A stretch of DNA of 64,000 nucleotides from Mantis religiosa (lineage: Eukaryota; Arthropoda; Insecta; Mantodea; Mantidae). Shown here piece after piece: positions 1 through 11,075 of the stretch. Position 1 is the stretch's first letter; the number at the start of each line of letters is the position of its first letter. Below the pieces are notes generated by a model that saw nothing but the letters and a program-made list of their open reading frames with translations, was not told the DNA's origin and did not search any database. Location: NCBI GenBank assembly GCA_030765055.1, contig CM060955.1, positions 101,752,523-101,816,522 on the forward strand, written 5' to 3'. Position numbers and translations under genes: made by a program.

Positions 1-666
1 ATTTTAAATTATATATTTAATGTATTTAATGCCAGTGAAGTATGATCAATTACTTTAATGGAATACAATAATTGCTCTACAAATAAGCTTTAGGAGTGTA
101 ATCAACGCTTCTGCAATACAGTCCGTAGTCTGGTCATATGCCGTTAGGCATTGTCTATAGAGGGAGAAAAATCTTACATGAACTTGTTAATTGTGTATGA
201 TTATCATATGTTCGGAGTCACATACAGACTGTCAGCTTGAATTTATGCAGAAATTCTCTGGTGTCACGTTCCTATAAATCCACAAATCCATCGATTACTA
301 ATTCGTCCAGCTTTGAGGGATTTGTTGCATACGCTTTATTCTTTAATTACACCCCTCGGATAGTAATAATCACATGGTTTCAGATCTGTATAGCGAACAG
401 AACAGTTACTCTTTTTATCATCTAAAACGTGTAGTTCCATACTTTTACCTTAATTTTCTTCGATTATAAATGTTAAAGTTTAATTTAGTTTTGTCTAATA
501 AGGGCCTCATTTTTTAAAAAAATGTTCCAAATTGTTGACTTTTTACCCCAAATTTCACTAGGAATCTTCTGTATAAATTCAAAGAATACTATAGCTATGT
601 TTCTGTTAAATAAATTAATGCAATAAACACGTTCTGTGGTATAATTTCACACAGCTTTAAATAACA
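1..666. other. Unassigned AT-rich DNA
   Basis: No convincing gene or repeat is seen. Open frames here are short and have no recognisable motif. Confidence 0.5.
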
Positions 667-985
667 CAGGGTGATTAAAAAGATGGACACACTTTCAAAT
701 TTCTATACTTCCTGCATTATATATTCCAGTTGACTTCTGCAAATTTCACGCGGTTATACATATATGAACGCTTACAGATGTTAAATATGCCCTCATTAGG
801 CTGCACGGATAACACCTAGGGGTAGCCGAATTCATCCCACACTCGATGAGGAATATTTTGCGTCACTGAGTTCACCGCCGCGTTTATACGGTTTCGTAGG
901 TCACTCAAATCCGTGGGAATAGGCGGTACGTAAACAACATTTTTCACAAGAAAATATCGGAGGATGCGAGATCAGGGGACCTCAG
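667..985 (-). pseudogene. Tc1/mariner-like transposase, C-terminal relic with one element end
   Basis: On the minus strand, joined across frameshifts, the segment reads like the end of a DDE_3-type transposase: a block resembling SPDLASSDIFL, then VYVPP-like and P.DLSDLRNRI-like words, then a Trp-Asp-Glu-Phe-Gly block near the end. These words are typical of the C-terminus of insect Tc1/mariner-group transposases, which cut and paste DNA. The lower-coordinate edge starts with CAGGGTGATTAAAAAG at about 668, which looks like a terminal inverted repeat; no partner end was found above 985. It is a truncated, inactive relic of the same broad class as the elements at 51.07 kb and 63.82 kb, but its terminus differs from the 51.07-kb one. 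Confidence 0.6.
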
Positions 986-1949
986 TATCCAGAGCTGAAG
1001 TACCCAGTCGTCATTCCCCGTACAAGCTAACCATCGTTGGAACATTCTAGCGATAGCATTCAAAACTTACAAAGTTCTCTCTCAATACACCCGACGGAAT
1101 TCAAATACAGGAAGTTTAGCAATTATAAAGTGTATTTCCTTGAATCACCACGTACTTTTTCAACTATTTTCAAGGCCTTACAAATGCTATTAGCCGAAAA
1201 TGATGCAATAAGACTTAACAATTCGGTGTTTTAACGTGCATTTGAACCGAGAATCTTCGGCTTTCGGTGTCTCTGCTCTAAAGAGCTACCATGGTAACAC
1301 GTCTGGATGACTGTCCCACTGACTCGCATTTTTTCTCATTAACTTGCAATGTTCTCTAATTATTTTTAAGATAACATGCCCCAATGTCGATTTTAGTTTT
1401 AAAGCAACGTGGAGGTGCTCGAAAACTGGCAGCGGGTACATAGTATCGACATCGGAGTATGTGACGTCACAAGTTGCTGTAGTTCTCTAGTTGGGAGTGT
1501 AATTTATGTATGTCATGTATAATCCCTTTTGCTGGATTTTTCCAATGGTTTTGATTGTATTCTTTGGAACAAAACTGTTAGCTACTACGAAAATTGATGG
1601 ACGTATGGGTTTAATCAGATTAAACCCAGTGTATTATTTACTTTTCGGATAATAATTAGTTTTAGAGTCTGGTAGAGCAGCAGACTGAGAAATTGTGGTT
1701 AAAGAGCAAATTTCTGTGGTTGTAAGCGTTATTGCTATTTAGAAAGTCATTTTGTAGCTTAGAGGCGGTGGCTACTGCTCTAAATAGCCAAACTACACAT
1801 TTGCCTATTTTACAACACAACACAATTAGGTCAATACATGTTCTTAAGTTGCAATGTCGTGTGTGGGCTAATTTGGGAAGATACAATCAAATTTGGTTAC
1901 ATTGGCAACCTGCTGGCATGACATTACATTCTCATTTCAAGCTTTAGTC
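986..1949. other. Unassigned DNA upstream of the large LINE
   Basis: No gene is seen. A short palindrome lies at 1607-1627 (GGGTTTAATC, one base, then its exact complement). GC content rises towards 1950 where the LINE 5' UTR seems to begin. Confidence 0.4.
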
Positions 1950-2249
1950 TCTCTTGTCAATCAGGGCAGGGGTTTCGGCATTTCAGCCGAAAGCCAGCCA
2001 GGTTCGTCTGATCGAATAGCTCAGTCAGCCGTGAGCTGCCGTGTAGTGAAGGTCGTGTTTACCACGCGATACGGTGACGCTGTTTGCCTGTTGTGCGGTG
2101 CGAGGTTCAGCGGTCGAATTACGGCTTTTGTTTTCAACGACTCTCAGTTATTTTATTTCTTATTATTCTTTCCTTGGTGCCTCAGCGTGCCTGAAGCCTG
2201 AGGCCGGATTTTGTTTTTGTGTTCATACGGTAATAGTGCTACTGTTAGC
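1950..2249 (+). promoter_or_regulatory. Probable LINE 5' UTR / internal promoter region
   Basis: This stretch is richer in G+C and CpG than the AT-rich flank and sits directly before the ORF1 ATG. LINE 5' UTRs normally carry an internal RNA polymerase II promoter; that role is inferred from position only. No TATA box is seen. Confidence 0.4.
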
Positions 2250-3409
2250 ATGGAAATCTACGGCAGAATAAATACACTGCAAGTGAAATTTGAGATCACT
2301 GCGACGAGGCCAACGGCATTAGAAGTTCATGAATTTGTTGCAGATACCTTGAAGCTTACTGCTGACCAGGTGGATACGCTACAGTTAATTGCGCGGGATC
2401 GAGCAATTTATATAAAGCTCATTTCGGTGATGCTACTGGAAAGGCTGTTAGAGAAGTTTGCTGGTACCGCGGTGTTTACGTATGCGAACGGGGAGCGTAC
2501 AACAGTTACAGTCGAAAGGGCCACAGGCAATACCACCACGGTGCGTGTGTTTGATCTACCGCCGGAGATACCGAACGAGGTAATACGACAAAAATTGGAA
2601 CAGTATGGCAAAGTTTATGAAGTTCGGAGAGAGCAATGGGGCAATGCGTATAAAATACCTGTGAATACTGGTGTTCGTGCTGTGAAAATGGCTCTGAAAA
2701 CTACGATTCCTAACACCATTATGGTTGTGGGCTATCGTGTTACAGTGAGCTATGCTGGTCAGGTGAAAACCTGTAAGTGGGGAACCCACTCACGTCAAAG
2801 AGAACTGCCCCAATAGAAAGACGGTCTTACCTGTACCATCATTTCTGCGCAGGGAGCCCCAGGAAACAAAAAGAAATTGCAGTACAAGAGAGTGTAATCC
2901 AGTCGCCGGAGCTGCCACAAGCATCACAGTTGTCCCCTGTGTCCGCCGTCATAGTAGACAGTCAACCACAAATGGATCCGAAACCAACGGGGTCCGAGGA
3001 CTGCCGTGAGGAGGTGACGTCGCCCGATTGTACGGAGGCGGGAGTTCTTGTGACGGAGAAGCGTAAAATTGGTGCTGCGACCGCCCCCCAGCCTACCCAT
3101 ACATCTTCGGGGACCAATTCACGAAAGAAAGCCAAGAAGTCGAAAACCGCCCAGTCTGCTGGAGAATGGAGTGCTTCAGTCACGCAGGACGCACCGTCGA
3201 TGTCGAGCGCTGATGAGTCGACTCTAGAAGACGGTGATAAATCTGCAATGGAGGTGGTGTCAGGGAAGGTTCCGGGAGATGCATTGCAATCAATGTCTGT
3301 GACAGTAGACGCAACTGGTAGTCCTGGACAACCTCGAGTAGTGCTCGCTTCCAGAGACCCTCGTCTCAAACCACCGAACGCGCTAGCTAAAGTTTCAAAT
3401 TCTCAATAG
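2250..3409 (+). pseudogene. LINE ORF1 protein (RRM-like plus CCHC), two frameshifts
   Basis: ORF1 proteins bind the LINE RNA and form the ribonucleoprotein needed for retrotransposition. The chosen ATG at 2250 begins MEIYGRINTLQVKF. An RRM-like region (about residues 96-175) contains TTVRVFDLPPEIPNEV followed by QKLEQYGKVYEV. Next comes a CCHC zinc knuckle, but the frame is lost at about 2775-2779: before it the protein reads KTCK, after it GEPTHVKENC continues in another frame, so one base (or four) is missing inside the knuckle. A second shift near 2860-2890 moves into the frame that runs to 3409, encoding a Ser/Thr/Pro-rich tail with a basic KKAKKSK patch that could be a nuclear localisation signal. 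The stop at 3409 is 62 bp before the ORF2 ATG. Confidence 0.75.
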
Positions 3410-3471
3410 TTGTCCGAACCATTATCATACCCCTGCACTGGTTTCTCCCTGCCTTGTATTTCTGGAGTCTC

Positions 3472-6400
3472 ATGACTACGCTACCTCGTATTCAAATATT
3501 GGCTACTGTCAATGTTAACGGCATTAGAAATCTACGAAATTAAAAATTGTTACATCAGTTCCTCACGACGCATGACGTGGACGTGTGTTTCCTGCAGGAG
3601 GTTAATACGCATAATTTGTCAGCCCTGTATAATTATAATCATGTGGTTAACTTGGGTCCAGAAGGCAGAGGCACTGCCCTACTCTATCGCCGTGGTATCC
3701 AGTGTTCTGACTTTCAATTACATCCATCGGGGAGCGTCGTATCGGCTGTGCTGGATAACATTGCTCTGATTAACGTTTATGCTCCTTCCGGCTCCAATCG
3801 ACGACAGGAACGTGAGCAGTTCTTTCAACAGGCGTTGACAGGCCATCTACTTTCCGGTAAGGAGTGTATTATTGCAGGGGATTTCAACTGTACGCTTCAG
3901 GCTAAGGATCAGAAAGGCGCTGCCAATCTCAGCCCAATGCTTCTGCAGTTAGTGACGCAATTACATCTACGTGATGCCTGGGAGCTGCAGCATGGTAATA
4001 CGGTGCAATTTACCTTTTTCCGAGGCGCCTCTGCATCCCGACTGGATCGTTTTTATTTATCTGACACCTTGGTTCCCCATTTCCAGCGCATTTATGTTCA
4101 TCCCGTTGCCTTTAGTGACCACCACGCCGTGACGTGTGCCCTAAAACTCACGGCTCCTAGTCTAGATACTGGAAGGAGTTACTGGAAAACCAATTCAACC
4201 CTATTTCAGGATGAGGACTGTCGATTGCACTTTGCTACAAGATGGGCAGCTTTGAAACCCTCGTATCACCGTGCCTACCGTAAATCAGAATGGTGGGCCG
4301 TTACGGCAAAACCGGCCATCAAAGCATTCTTCAAAACAATTAGTTTTGAGAAAGCCCGTGAAAGAAGAGAGGTGATGCAATTTTACAATGAGGTGCTTTG
4401 GAATCTACATGAGCAGCAGAATCGAGGTGCCGAGGTCGCTCCGGCTATCAGGAGAATAAAGGAAATAATTAAAAGCAAACAAGGTCAAATGCTGCAGGGT
4501 TGCGCCATTCGGTCCCCCTTGTCGCACGCTCTCTCCAATAAACAAGCCTCCTTTTATTCATTGGCCAAGGCACGCTCTCATGGACAGGCCAAGTACATTT
4601 CATCACTCACTGACGCTGCTACTGGTGTGGTGTTACACGGGACACGCCAGCTATTGCCTTATCTTCAGGAGCAATACCAGCGCCTATTTGGCGAGGCTCA
4701 AGCGGAACCCATGGTTAGCGCGGCGGCCCTGAGTAGCCCCGTGGCTCACATTAGTCAGTCCACGGAGGAGAATCTACAAGGTCCCATTACGGAACGAGAA
4801 GTACATCAAGTGGTGCAACATTTGAAACGCAATACGGCGCCTGGCCCGGATGGTCTTTCTTATGAATTTTATCTTGCATTCTGGCCGATAATTAAGGATG
4901 AGTTTGTTGCAGTGTTACAGGAATTATGGGATGGAGGCTGGTTTCCAGAACATTTCGCGGATGGAATTATAATTTTACTCCCGCGGAAACACTGCCCTCA
5001 GGCAGCGATGGAATTTCGCCCAATAACACTGCTTAATGCAGATTACAAAATCTTTGCGAAGCTTTTGGCCAGCAGACTAAAACCACCATTTGAGGAGGTG
5101 CTCCATGTTAATCAAACAGCTCTTCAACGCAAGAACATTATTGGTGCCCTTACGGAATTAAGAGATGTGGTTGTCCATCTTGAGCAGCACCATAGCTCCT
5201 TGGCATTAGTTAATCTGGATTTTCATAGAGCTTTTGATGGAGTTCAGCACTGGTATATCTGGCGGTGTTTGCGCGCAGCTAGAGTACCTCAACAAATGGT
5301 AGCGGCGATTCAAGGGCTTTATCGCCAAGCGTCGTCAAGAATACTTTGTAACGGCTTTTTGTCGACACCTATTCCAATACGACAATCAGTCAGGCAGGGG
5401 TGTCCCTTATCTATGGGACTGTTTGCCTTGACACTCAATCCATTACTCCAGATGCTACAAGATAGACTGCAAGGCTTAAATATTGCTGGGGAACGCCTTA
5501 AAGTAATGGCTTATGCGGATGACGTGACGGTTTTTGCCAAAGATCACCAGGATATGGAGGAGATAGCCACGGCGATTGTGACGTACAGTCAACTTTCGGG
5601 AGCTCAGCTCAATGCCCACAAATCAGAAATCCTTCCATTAGGTACCTGGGAACATCCACCAACTTTGCTGCATATGAAAGTGGTTCCACAGACCACTATA
5701 CTAGGGGTTATATTTACCTCTAACATATCAGAAATGATTTCTCTTAATTGGACCCAGAGGCTCAACGCACTACGTTTTAACTTACACGAAGATCGCTCTC
5801 GAAATCTAACGTTGTTGCAACGCGTCTGGTACATTCATACTTATGCCTTGAGTAAACTGTGGTATGTAGCGCAGATTTTGCCGCTCCCTAAGCAGTTCGC
5901 CCAACGTTTTGAGACTCTGCTCGGATACTTCCTGTGGACGGGGAAAGCATATCGAGTTGCTCGCCCGAAATTGCGTCTTCCTCTAAAGAAAGGTGGTTGT
6001 GGTCTAGTGGATGTTGACAACAAGTGTATGGCGCTGTTGGGAAAGAGAGGATTGTCCTCATTACTTAGCAGTGAGTCTCCGATTGACAAGAAGTTTTGGT
6101 ATGACCAGTTACATACCGTGGAGAGACCGACACAGGAATTTAATCGTTTGGTTGCCAAGCTTCGTGCTCTTGAAAATTCTGGGGAGCGACTGGAGAATTT
6201 TCTGACTACCAAGAACCTCTATCGTCATTTGACAAAGCCAGGTATTCAACGACCTAATGTAGAAACAAAATACAGTCGTGACTGGAAATGCGTTTGGGCC
6301 AATGCAACCAACTGTAACCTTCCGTCGATATGGAGAGAAACGGTTTATGAAGTGATTAATGAAACGGTTCCAACTGCAGAAAAGATGTGGCGTCACGGGA

Positions 6401-6777
6401 GAGTGAATTCGAAGATTTGTGGCGTATGTGTGGATGATGATACACTGGAACATCGCTTGTACAACTGTCAGCTGGCTGACTTGATTTGGACCTCCATCCA
6501 AGACACATTACATAAACTTCGTCCAGAAGAGTACCTACGTTCGGTACCACAGCTGGTACAACTGGAGTTTCGTTTCAAGGACAAGAAATTTCACAATTTT
6601 GCTGTGTGGTTGGTTGCTGGTGCACTACATTGGCTGATAAAAGTAAGGCGAGGAGCCACTATGTTGGGAAAACACCTACGTATAGTTTTGAAAGAGCAGA
6701 GATGGAGCTCTATACGGAAGGAAACCTTACGTTCTCTGGAGCCATACATTTATCATTTGGAACAAATGCAGATCTAA
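3472..6777 (+). pseudogene. LINE ORF2: APE endonuclease and reverse transcriptase, one in-frame stop
   Basis: ORF2 nicks target DNA and reverse-transcribes the LINE RNA at the nick. The best start is the ATG at 3472 (MTTLPRIQILATVNVNGIR), in frame with the long open frame; a single TAA at 3541-3543 interrupts it at codon 24 and an open frame resumes at once. Apurinic-like endonuclease motifs: catalytic Glu about residue 43 (FLQE), GDFN at 136-139, SDHH at 215-218. The reverse transcriptase has NLDFHRAFD with Asp about 583, VRQGCPLS and the YADD active site at 681-684 (nt 5512-5523). A C-terminal C-x2-C-x7-H-x4-C motif (C983, C986, H994, C999) fits the zinc-knuckle position of LINE proteins. 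Total about 1100 residues, normal for the class. Apart from the early stop it is open throughout. Confidence 0.9.
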
Positions 6778-7031
6778 GAACCATCTAAGCAAAGAGAACC
6801 CTTCATTTGTCTCACAGTACAAGCCAATAAAACAAGGGGGAAAAAAATCTTACCCGGTACCCATTCCCGTCTTAAATAAATAAAAAAAATAAATAAATAA
6901 AACAAAAAAAATAATAAAAAAATAAATAATAATAAAATAGAATAAAAAAAATATAAAATAAAAAAAAATAAATAAAAGAAAAAAAAACATGAAAAAAAAA
7001 GTTAAAAAAAATAAAAAAAAATAAAAAAAAC
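6778..7031 (+). repeat. LINE 3' UTR and A-rich tail
   Basis: A short 3' UTR with AATAAA (near 6828) is followed from about 6870 by roughly 160 bp of A-rich sequence made of TAAA-like and poly-A runs. The length and the mixture suggest post-insertion expansion of the tail. The antisense open frame across it is a low-complexity artefact. Confidence 0.75.
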
Positions 7032-7935
7032 ACTGTGACGGTATGCGGTGCTCAGAGAAGTCTAAAAAAAAATAGCTGTGGTGGAAGGGTGGTCTGCCAA
7101 ACACAGCGCCTTCCCTCAGCCGAGTAACATATTTCCTGAGCATAGCCGCAGAGTAGTCCATTGGCTACTTCGCTGACTCTTGCTACCTTGAAATGCCGTA
7201 TGAAGAGAACAAAATGAAACAGGGGATGTTATGTAAATATCGTCCCTAACACTCGCGTTAGTGTATCGGAGAAACTCCCGAAGACACCAAGAAGGTCAGC
7301 CGCAGGAATGAAACCCGTGATACCCCGAATGCGGAACACAGATGTTTTTGCCTGAGCCACCCCACATAGTTCGGCTTTATCTAAACATGGCTTGTGTAAA
7401 AAAGTTAGTTCTAAGTATCGGAGTGAACTGTAAAATGATCATTAAACTGTTGAGGTCATTTAACGCTGTATGGCCTACAACTCACTTTGTGGCAGTTGGC
7501 TTCGTCATTTAAAATAAACTCGGATTCACATAGGTCCCTAAGTAATATGGTTTTTGCTTTGCGTTACCATCAAGTGAAAGCCGAGTGTGCTGAGTGTGAG
7601 CGCTGACTAGAATTGCCCGCTGGGATGTCTCGCACCGAGGCTAGTTTGCGGGCTTTCACCTACACGTAACACCTTGACGACGTCTTCATAAAGGCATATA
7701 GCCGTTTTAGGGAAAGTACCCGCATTTTAGTCATTCTGATTTCACTTTGTAGTGCTCGTATTTCTAATTCATTTAACTATTTTATAAGACACAACTGGAT
7801 AAGTAGATTTTGTTCTGGTTTGTTAGTTATTTGGATCATATTTTAAGCTGAATATTTCAAAATTTTAATGTTTATCGTTCTCTCTCATTCCTTTGCCATG
7901 TAAGATTGTTACATTTATTACTTAAAGGATAGATA
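7032..7935. other. Unassigned DNA between LINE and mariner copy
   Basis: No gene is recognised. A 9-bp inverted repeat (GTGAAAGCC at about 7574 and its complement ending near 7659) encloses a GC-rich 68-base stretch; significance unknown. Confidence 0.4.
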
Positions 7936-8004
7936 CTGTCCCATAGATAATGTAGCTTTTTAAAGAAAAACAATAATTTGAAATCTGTTGTGAAAAGCAG
8001 CTCA

Positions 8005-9300
8005 CTAATTTTCAAATCACAGACCATTAGATTCTATCATCTTGAGCCATTGTTCAGTGAGGTATATTATTCCACGATCTGGATTTTGATGCCAAGAATT
8101 CGGTGACAACCACTTGCACTGCTTCGAAGTTGTCAAATGAAAATGTGAAATGTGTAGTGTTTAACGCCCGCTTTTACTACATACGGCACCGCAGGCGGTG
8201 ACACTGATGATGCATGAGATGAAGATGGAGCACCGGTGGAATGAGATGGCGGGGGAAACCGGAGGTCCCAGAGAAAACCCGCTCCAGCGCCGTGTTGTCC
8301 ATCACAAATCTCACTTTGCGGTCGCCTGGGATCGAACCCGGGCCGCCTTGGTGAGAGCCAAGCGGTCTAATCACTGAGCCACGGCGCGGCCCCGAAGTTG
8401 TCAACATTACTTAAATTGCTTCCACATAAAATATGGACCATGGATCGAAAAAGTTGATAATCTGCTGCTGCGAGAAGAGGGCAGTATGCTGGGTGTCGCA
8501 GCAGTTGGATTTCTTCCAATTTCTTAATATGTTCCATGGTTTTTCGTGCAGTATAAGGTGTTACATTGTCCTCTTGCAATACAACTCTGTTTCGGTTAAC
8601 TAAAGCTAGGTATTTCCGTCTCAAAATTTCATGAACTCGTTCCAGTTGTTGACAGTAAACAGCTGCATGAATCACACTTCCATTTCGGAAAAAGTTATTG
8701 TCAATCACATTTTCAAAATTCCACTATACTCACAACATTACTTTGGGACCGAAATCACTTATTTTAACAGTGACAGTGGCAGGTTGGCGGGGATGAAGCC
8801 ACTGTTTCGAGGCATTAGGTTTTCGGTAATATACCCATTTTGCTTCACAGGTGACAATTATCCTGACAAATCTATTAACCGTGAGATTACGGATAAGCTG
8901 ACGACAGATATCCAATCTATGATCAGCCTGTTGAGGTGTCACTTCATGAGGCACAGATGTACAGCTTCTGTATGATGTTACTAGTGTTTTAATGTGGAGA
9001 TGTATGATGCCTGTCAAAGCACCAGGTTCTTCTGAAGGCCTGCGGGTAACTTTCTGCGGATTTTCTCGCAAAACTTGGCGTGTTATCTTCAACATTCCAT
9101 ACTTTGTCTTCCAGAACGTGCTTAATCTTTAGTTTTTTCATTTCTATTGTTTAAACATTAGAACTATCGTTGTGCCACACGCTCACTAACGACACCTTCT
9201 ACTTGGACTGCACATATTCTTCGAGCTGCAGGAGCGACATTTAATCTTGTTTCCGATAGTGTTTTAGAATACCTGTAAGTTCGAACTTTGGTATCTCCAT
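8005..9300 (-). pseudogene. mariner transposase (DD34D type), broken
   Basis: Mariner transposase binds the TIRs and moves the element by cut and paste. The chosen ATG (9300) begins MEIPKFELTG; the frame breaks soon after. Downstream come a helix-turn-helix region with ARRICAVQVEGVVSERVAQR, a linker with VPHEVTPQQADHRLDICRQL, IVTCEAKWVYY (first catalytic region), VVLQEDNVTPYTARKTMEH (second Asp) and HPAYCPLLAAADYQLFRSM (third Asp). The C-terminus reads TEQWLKMIESNGL and a stop at 8005-8007. The coding region is cut by the SINE at 8137-8392 and by several frameshifts and stops, so it is inactive. Confidence 0.85.
8137..8392 (-). mobile_element. tRNA-derived SINE (family 1) inside mariner
   Basis: Read on the minus strand it begins with a tRNA-like head: A-box TGGCTCAGTG, anticodon-arm-like CTTGGCTCTCACCAAGG and B-box GGTTCGATCCC, similar to tRNA-Glu(CTC). 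The body follows, ending in AGTGTTTAACGCCCGC (plus-strand reading). It is bounded by a perfect 12-bp target duplication CGAAGTTGTCAA at 8125-8136 and 8393-8404, which proves insertion into the mariner. Confidence 0.92.
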
Positions 9301-9566
9301 TTTGTGATTGTTTATTAACAACTGAAGACTGATACACACTCACATGTACACAACAATAGCCATGGCTCCTGCAAAAGCAAAGAAACCCAATAATTTTCCA
9401 AAACACCAAAAGAAACGAAATCGACATAATTATGAGACAACTTTATACAACGTTTAATGTGTTAATTTGAATATTGAGTGAGGGAATATCTTTGAACTAC
9501 TTACTGGTTAATAATACAGAATTTTAGAGTACCTCTCGTGAGTAATAGATCAGTCTCCAGTAATAT

Positions 9567-9995
9567 TGCCGTGAAACCATTATCGCGTTGGTGCGGCCCA
9601 CGCACACAAATATACAGAAAGTGCAGCGCGGAGATAAGGGACAGATAGTGCAACGCGGAGATAAAAGGCTTGCCAAAACAAAGATGTCTGGAACGTTCGT
9701 GTTTCGTCTGCTGACGTATTACAGAACATTCGATTATCTTCTGGAACCATCTAGAGGTTTATAAGAAGGAAGCCGCGGCTCGTCAAAGAGAGTCAAAATG
9801 GAACTTGATAAGTGCGAGAAGCGGTGTTTTGAAAGTGAACTCTCTGTTTGTGGTCAACGAGCTTGTGGATTGTGTTTTTGTATGTTACGAAATTCTGCTG
9901 CTGTAAGGGTTGACCAAAGTGTATTTCTGCGGAAATAAAGAGTACTTTGAATTTCTGCAACTTGAATTTTAATTATGCGAACCCACAAAGTCACA
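9567..9995 (+). mobile_element. Solo LTR copy C
   Basis: A TG...CA-bounded 429-bp sequence flanked by ATAT on both sides (9563-9566 and 9996-9999), a 4-bp duplication typical of LTR-retroelement integration. It has a TATA-like TTATAAG near 9758 and AATAAA at 9934-9939, giving a U3-R-U5 layout. It aligns by eye with the sequences at 40607-41047, 47942-49266 and 60917-62127. No internal gag-pol region is present, so it is a solo LTR left by recombination (inference). Confidence 0.8.
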
Positions 9996-10004
9996 ATATT
10001 TACA

Positions 10005-11075
10005 TCGAACATGGCAGGGAGGTAATGTCAGCGGTAAGAATATGTAAATATAAACTGGAGATGTCAGTTAGATGGTTAGAAATAATGTATGAAGCGGTCA
10101 TTGAAGCCAGAACAATGTATGCAGTGGAAGTATGGTACACATCAGAGATAGAAACACAATTAGACCAGATGTATGGATTGTTTTGCAAAGAACTACTAGG
10201 GCTGCCAAAATCGGCACCAAGAGAGGTGGCATTACTAGAGTTGGGTAATACAAAAAGGAGGGAAATGATAATAGAGAGAACATTGAAATTCTGGTATAAG
10301 TGTATTAAAAGGCAGAAAGGAGAATTATTGAATCTGTGCATGAAGCAACAGAAAAGCATTAAAATACTAATAATTGGTGGTCCGAATTGGAAAGAATGAT
10401 ATTAAAGATAGGCATGGGAGATCTATGGAGAGCAGAGGAGACAAATTATAACGGTTTTTGGAAGGAAGTGAGAACTAGACTACAAGATATAGATAGGCAA
10501 GAGATATGGGAAGGTATAGAAGAAAAGAAATCTTTAAAATTTTATAAACAACTAAAGACAGAATGGGGTAGGGAAAAATATATAGATCAATGTAGCAAAA
10601 CTGGAAGAGAAGGCATAACATGGATGAGGGTAGGAATATTATACTTAAAAGAGTTGAGAAGTAATGAGGTAGGAATATGTGAATTTTGTGGAGATGAAGA
10701 AAGCACTGTTCTTACCTGATAGGATGTAAGGAGCTAACAAATTACAGGAGAAAAATATTGGATAAGAAATGGGACAGTGTAAGTAAAGAGCTATAGGCAG
10801 TACGCATGTTAACGGGGATGGGAGAAAAATATAGTTGTATAGGAGATTTCTTATATAGGATGAGAGAAAAGTTGATTAGGGCAAAAGAAGCAAAGGTCAA
10901 AAGAAATGACACAAGCTGATCAGGAAAGCCCAGGCTTATGGCTAGGGGACCTGAGTCAGCAAGTAAATCTTCAGGTCAAACATTTCATGTATTTGTACAG
11001 GGTAGTGTTCTGTGTTGCATTTGTTTGTACTGAATTTGTAAGGGATGCTGTACAAATAAATAAATATCAAATATC
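10005..11075 (+). pseudogene. 5'-truncated LINE, C-terminal part of ORF2 and 3' end
   Basis: The translated segment begins AVRICKYKLEMSVRWLEIMY and continues with ARTMYAVEVWY and LLGLPKSAPREVALLELG. This is the region following the RT core in insect LINE polyproteins. A frameshift near 10370 leads into NYNGFWKEVRTRLQDIDRQ and CEFCGDEES; a further one near 10709 precedes a possible YLIGCKELTNYRRKIL continuation. The fragment ends in a short tail of ATATCAA-like repeats near 11075. Host role none; it is a dead 5'-truncated copy adjacent to solo LTR C. Confidence 0.7.

Larger units (their letters stand above)
1950..7031 (+). mobile_element. Near full-length non-LTR retrotransposon (L1/Tx1-like by RT)
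   Basis: A complete LINE layout is visible: a GC-richer 5' UTR (about 1950-2249), ORF1 (2250-3409), a short spacer, ORF2 (3472-6777), a 3' UTR with AATAAA near 6828, and a long A-rich tail of TAAA-like runs (about 6870-7031). Wording such as RPITLLNADYKIF and VRQGCPLS in the RT, with an APE-type endonuclease in front, points to the L1/Tx1 supergroup; ORF1 with an RRM-like domain and a zinc knuckle is also known in several clades, so the clade call is tentative. No clear target-site duplication was found and the 5' edge is approximate. ORF1 has two frameshifts and ORF2 one stop, so this copy is dead but little decayed. Confidence 0.85.
7936..9440 (-). mobile_element. mariner element copy 1, split by a SINE
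   Basis: The low-coordinate end (CTGTCCCATAGATAATG at 7936) and the high-coordinate end (rc TTGTCTCATAATTATG, ending near 9440) are imperfect terminal inverted repeats next to TA dinucleotides, the mariner target. Between them lie minus-strand transposase remnants and a SINE at 8137-8392. Length without the SINE is about 1.25 kb, normal for mariner. Two more copies of the same family lie at 25.04 kb and 26.34 kb. Confidence 0.8.

Noticed and set aside
3541..3543. Stop codon read-through or recoding in ORF2
   Set aside because: No recoding signal is seen; a single point mutation in a decaying copy is simpler, with ORF1 also broken.
6850..7161. 103-codon minus-strand frame rich in Phe
   Set aside because: It is antisense to the A-rich tail of the LINE; low complexity only.
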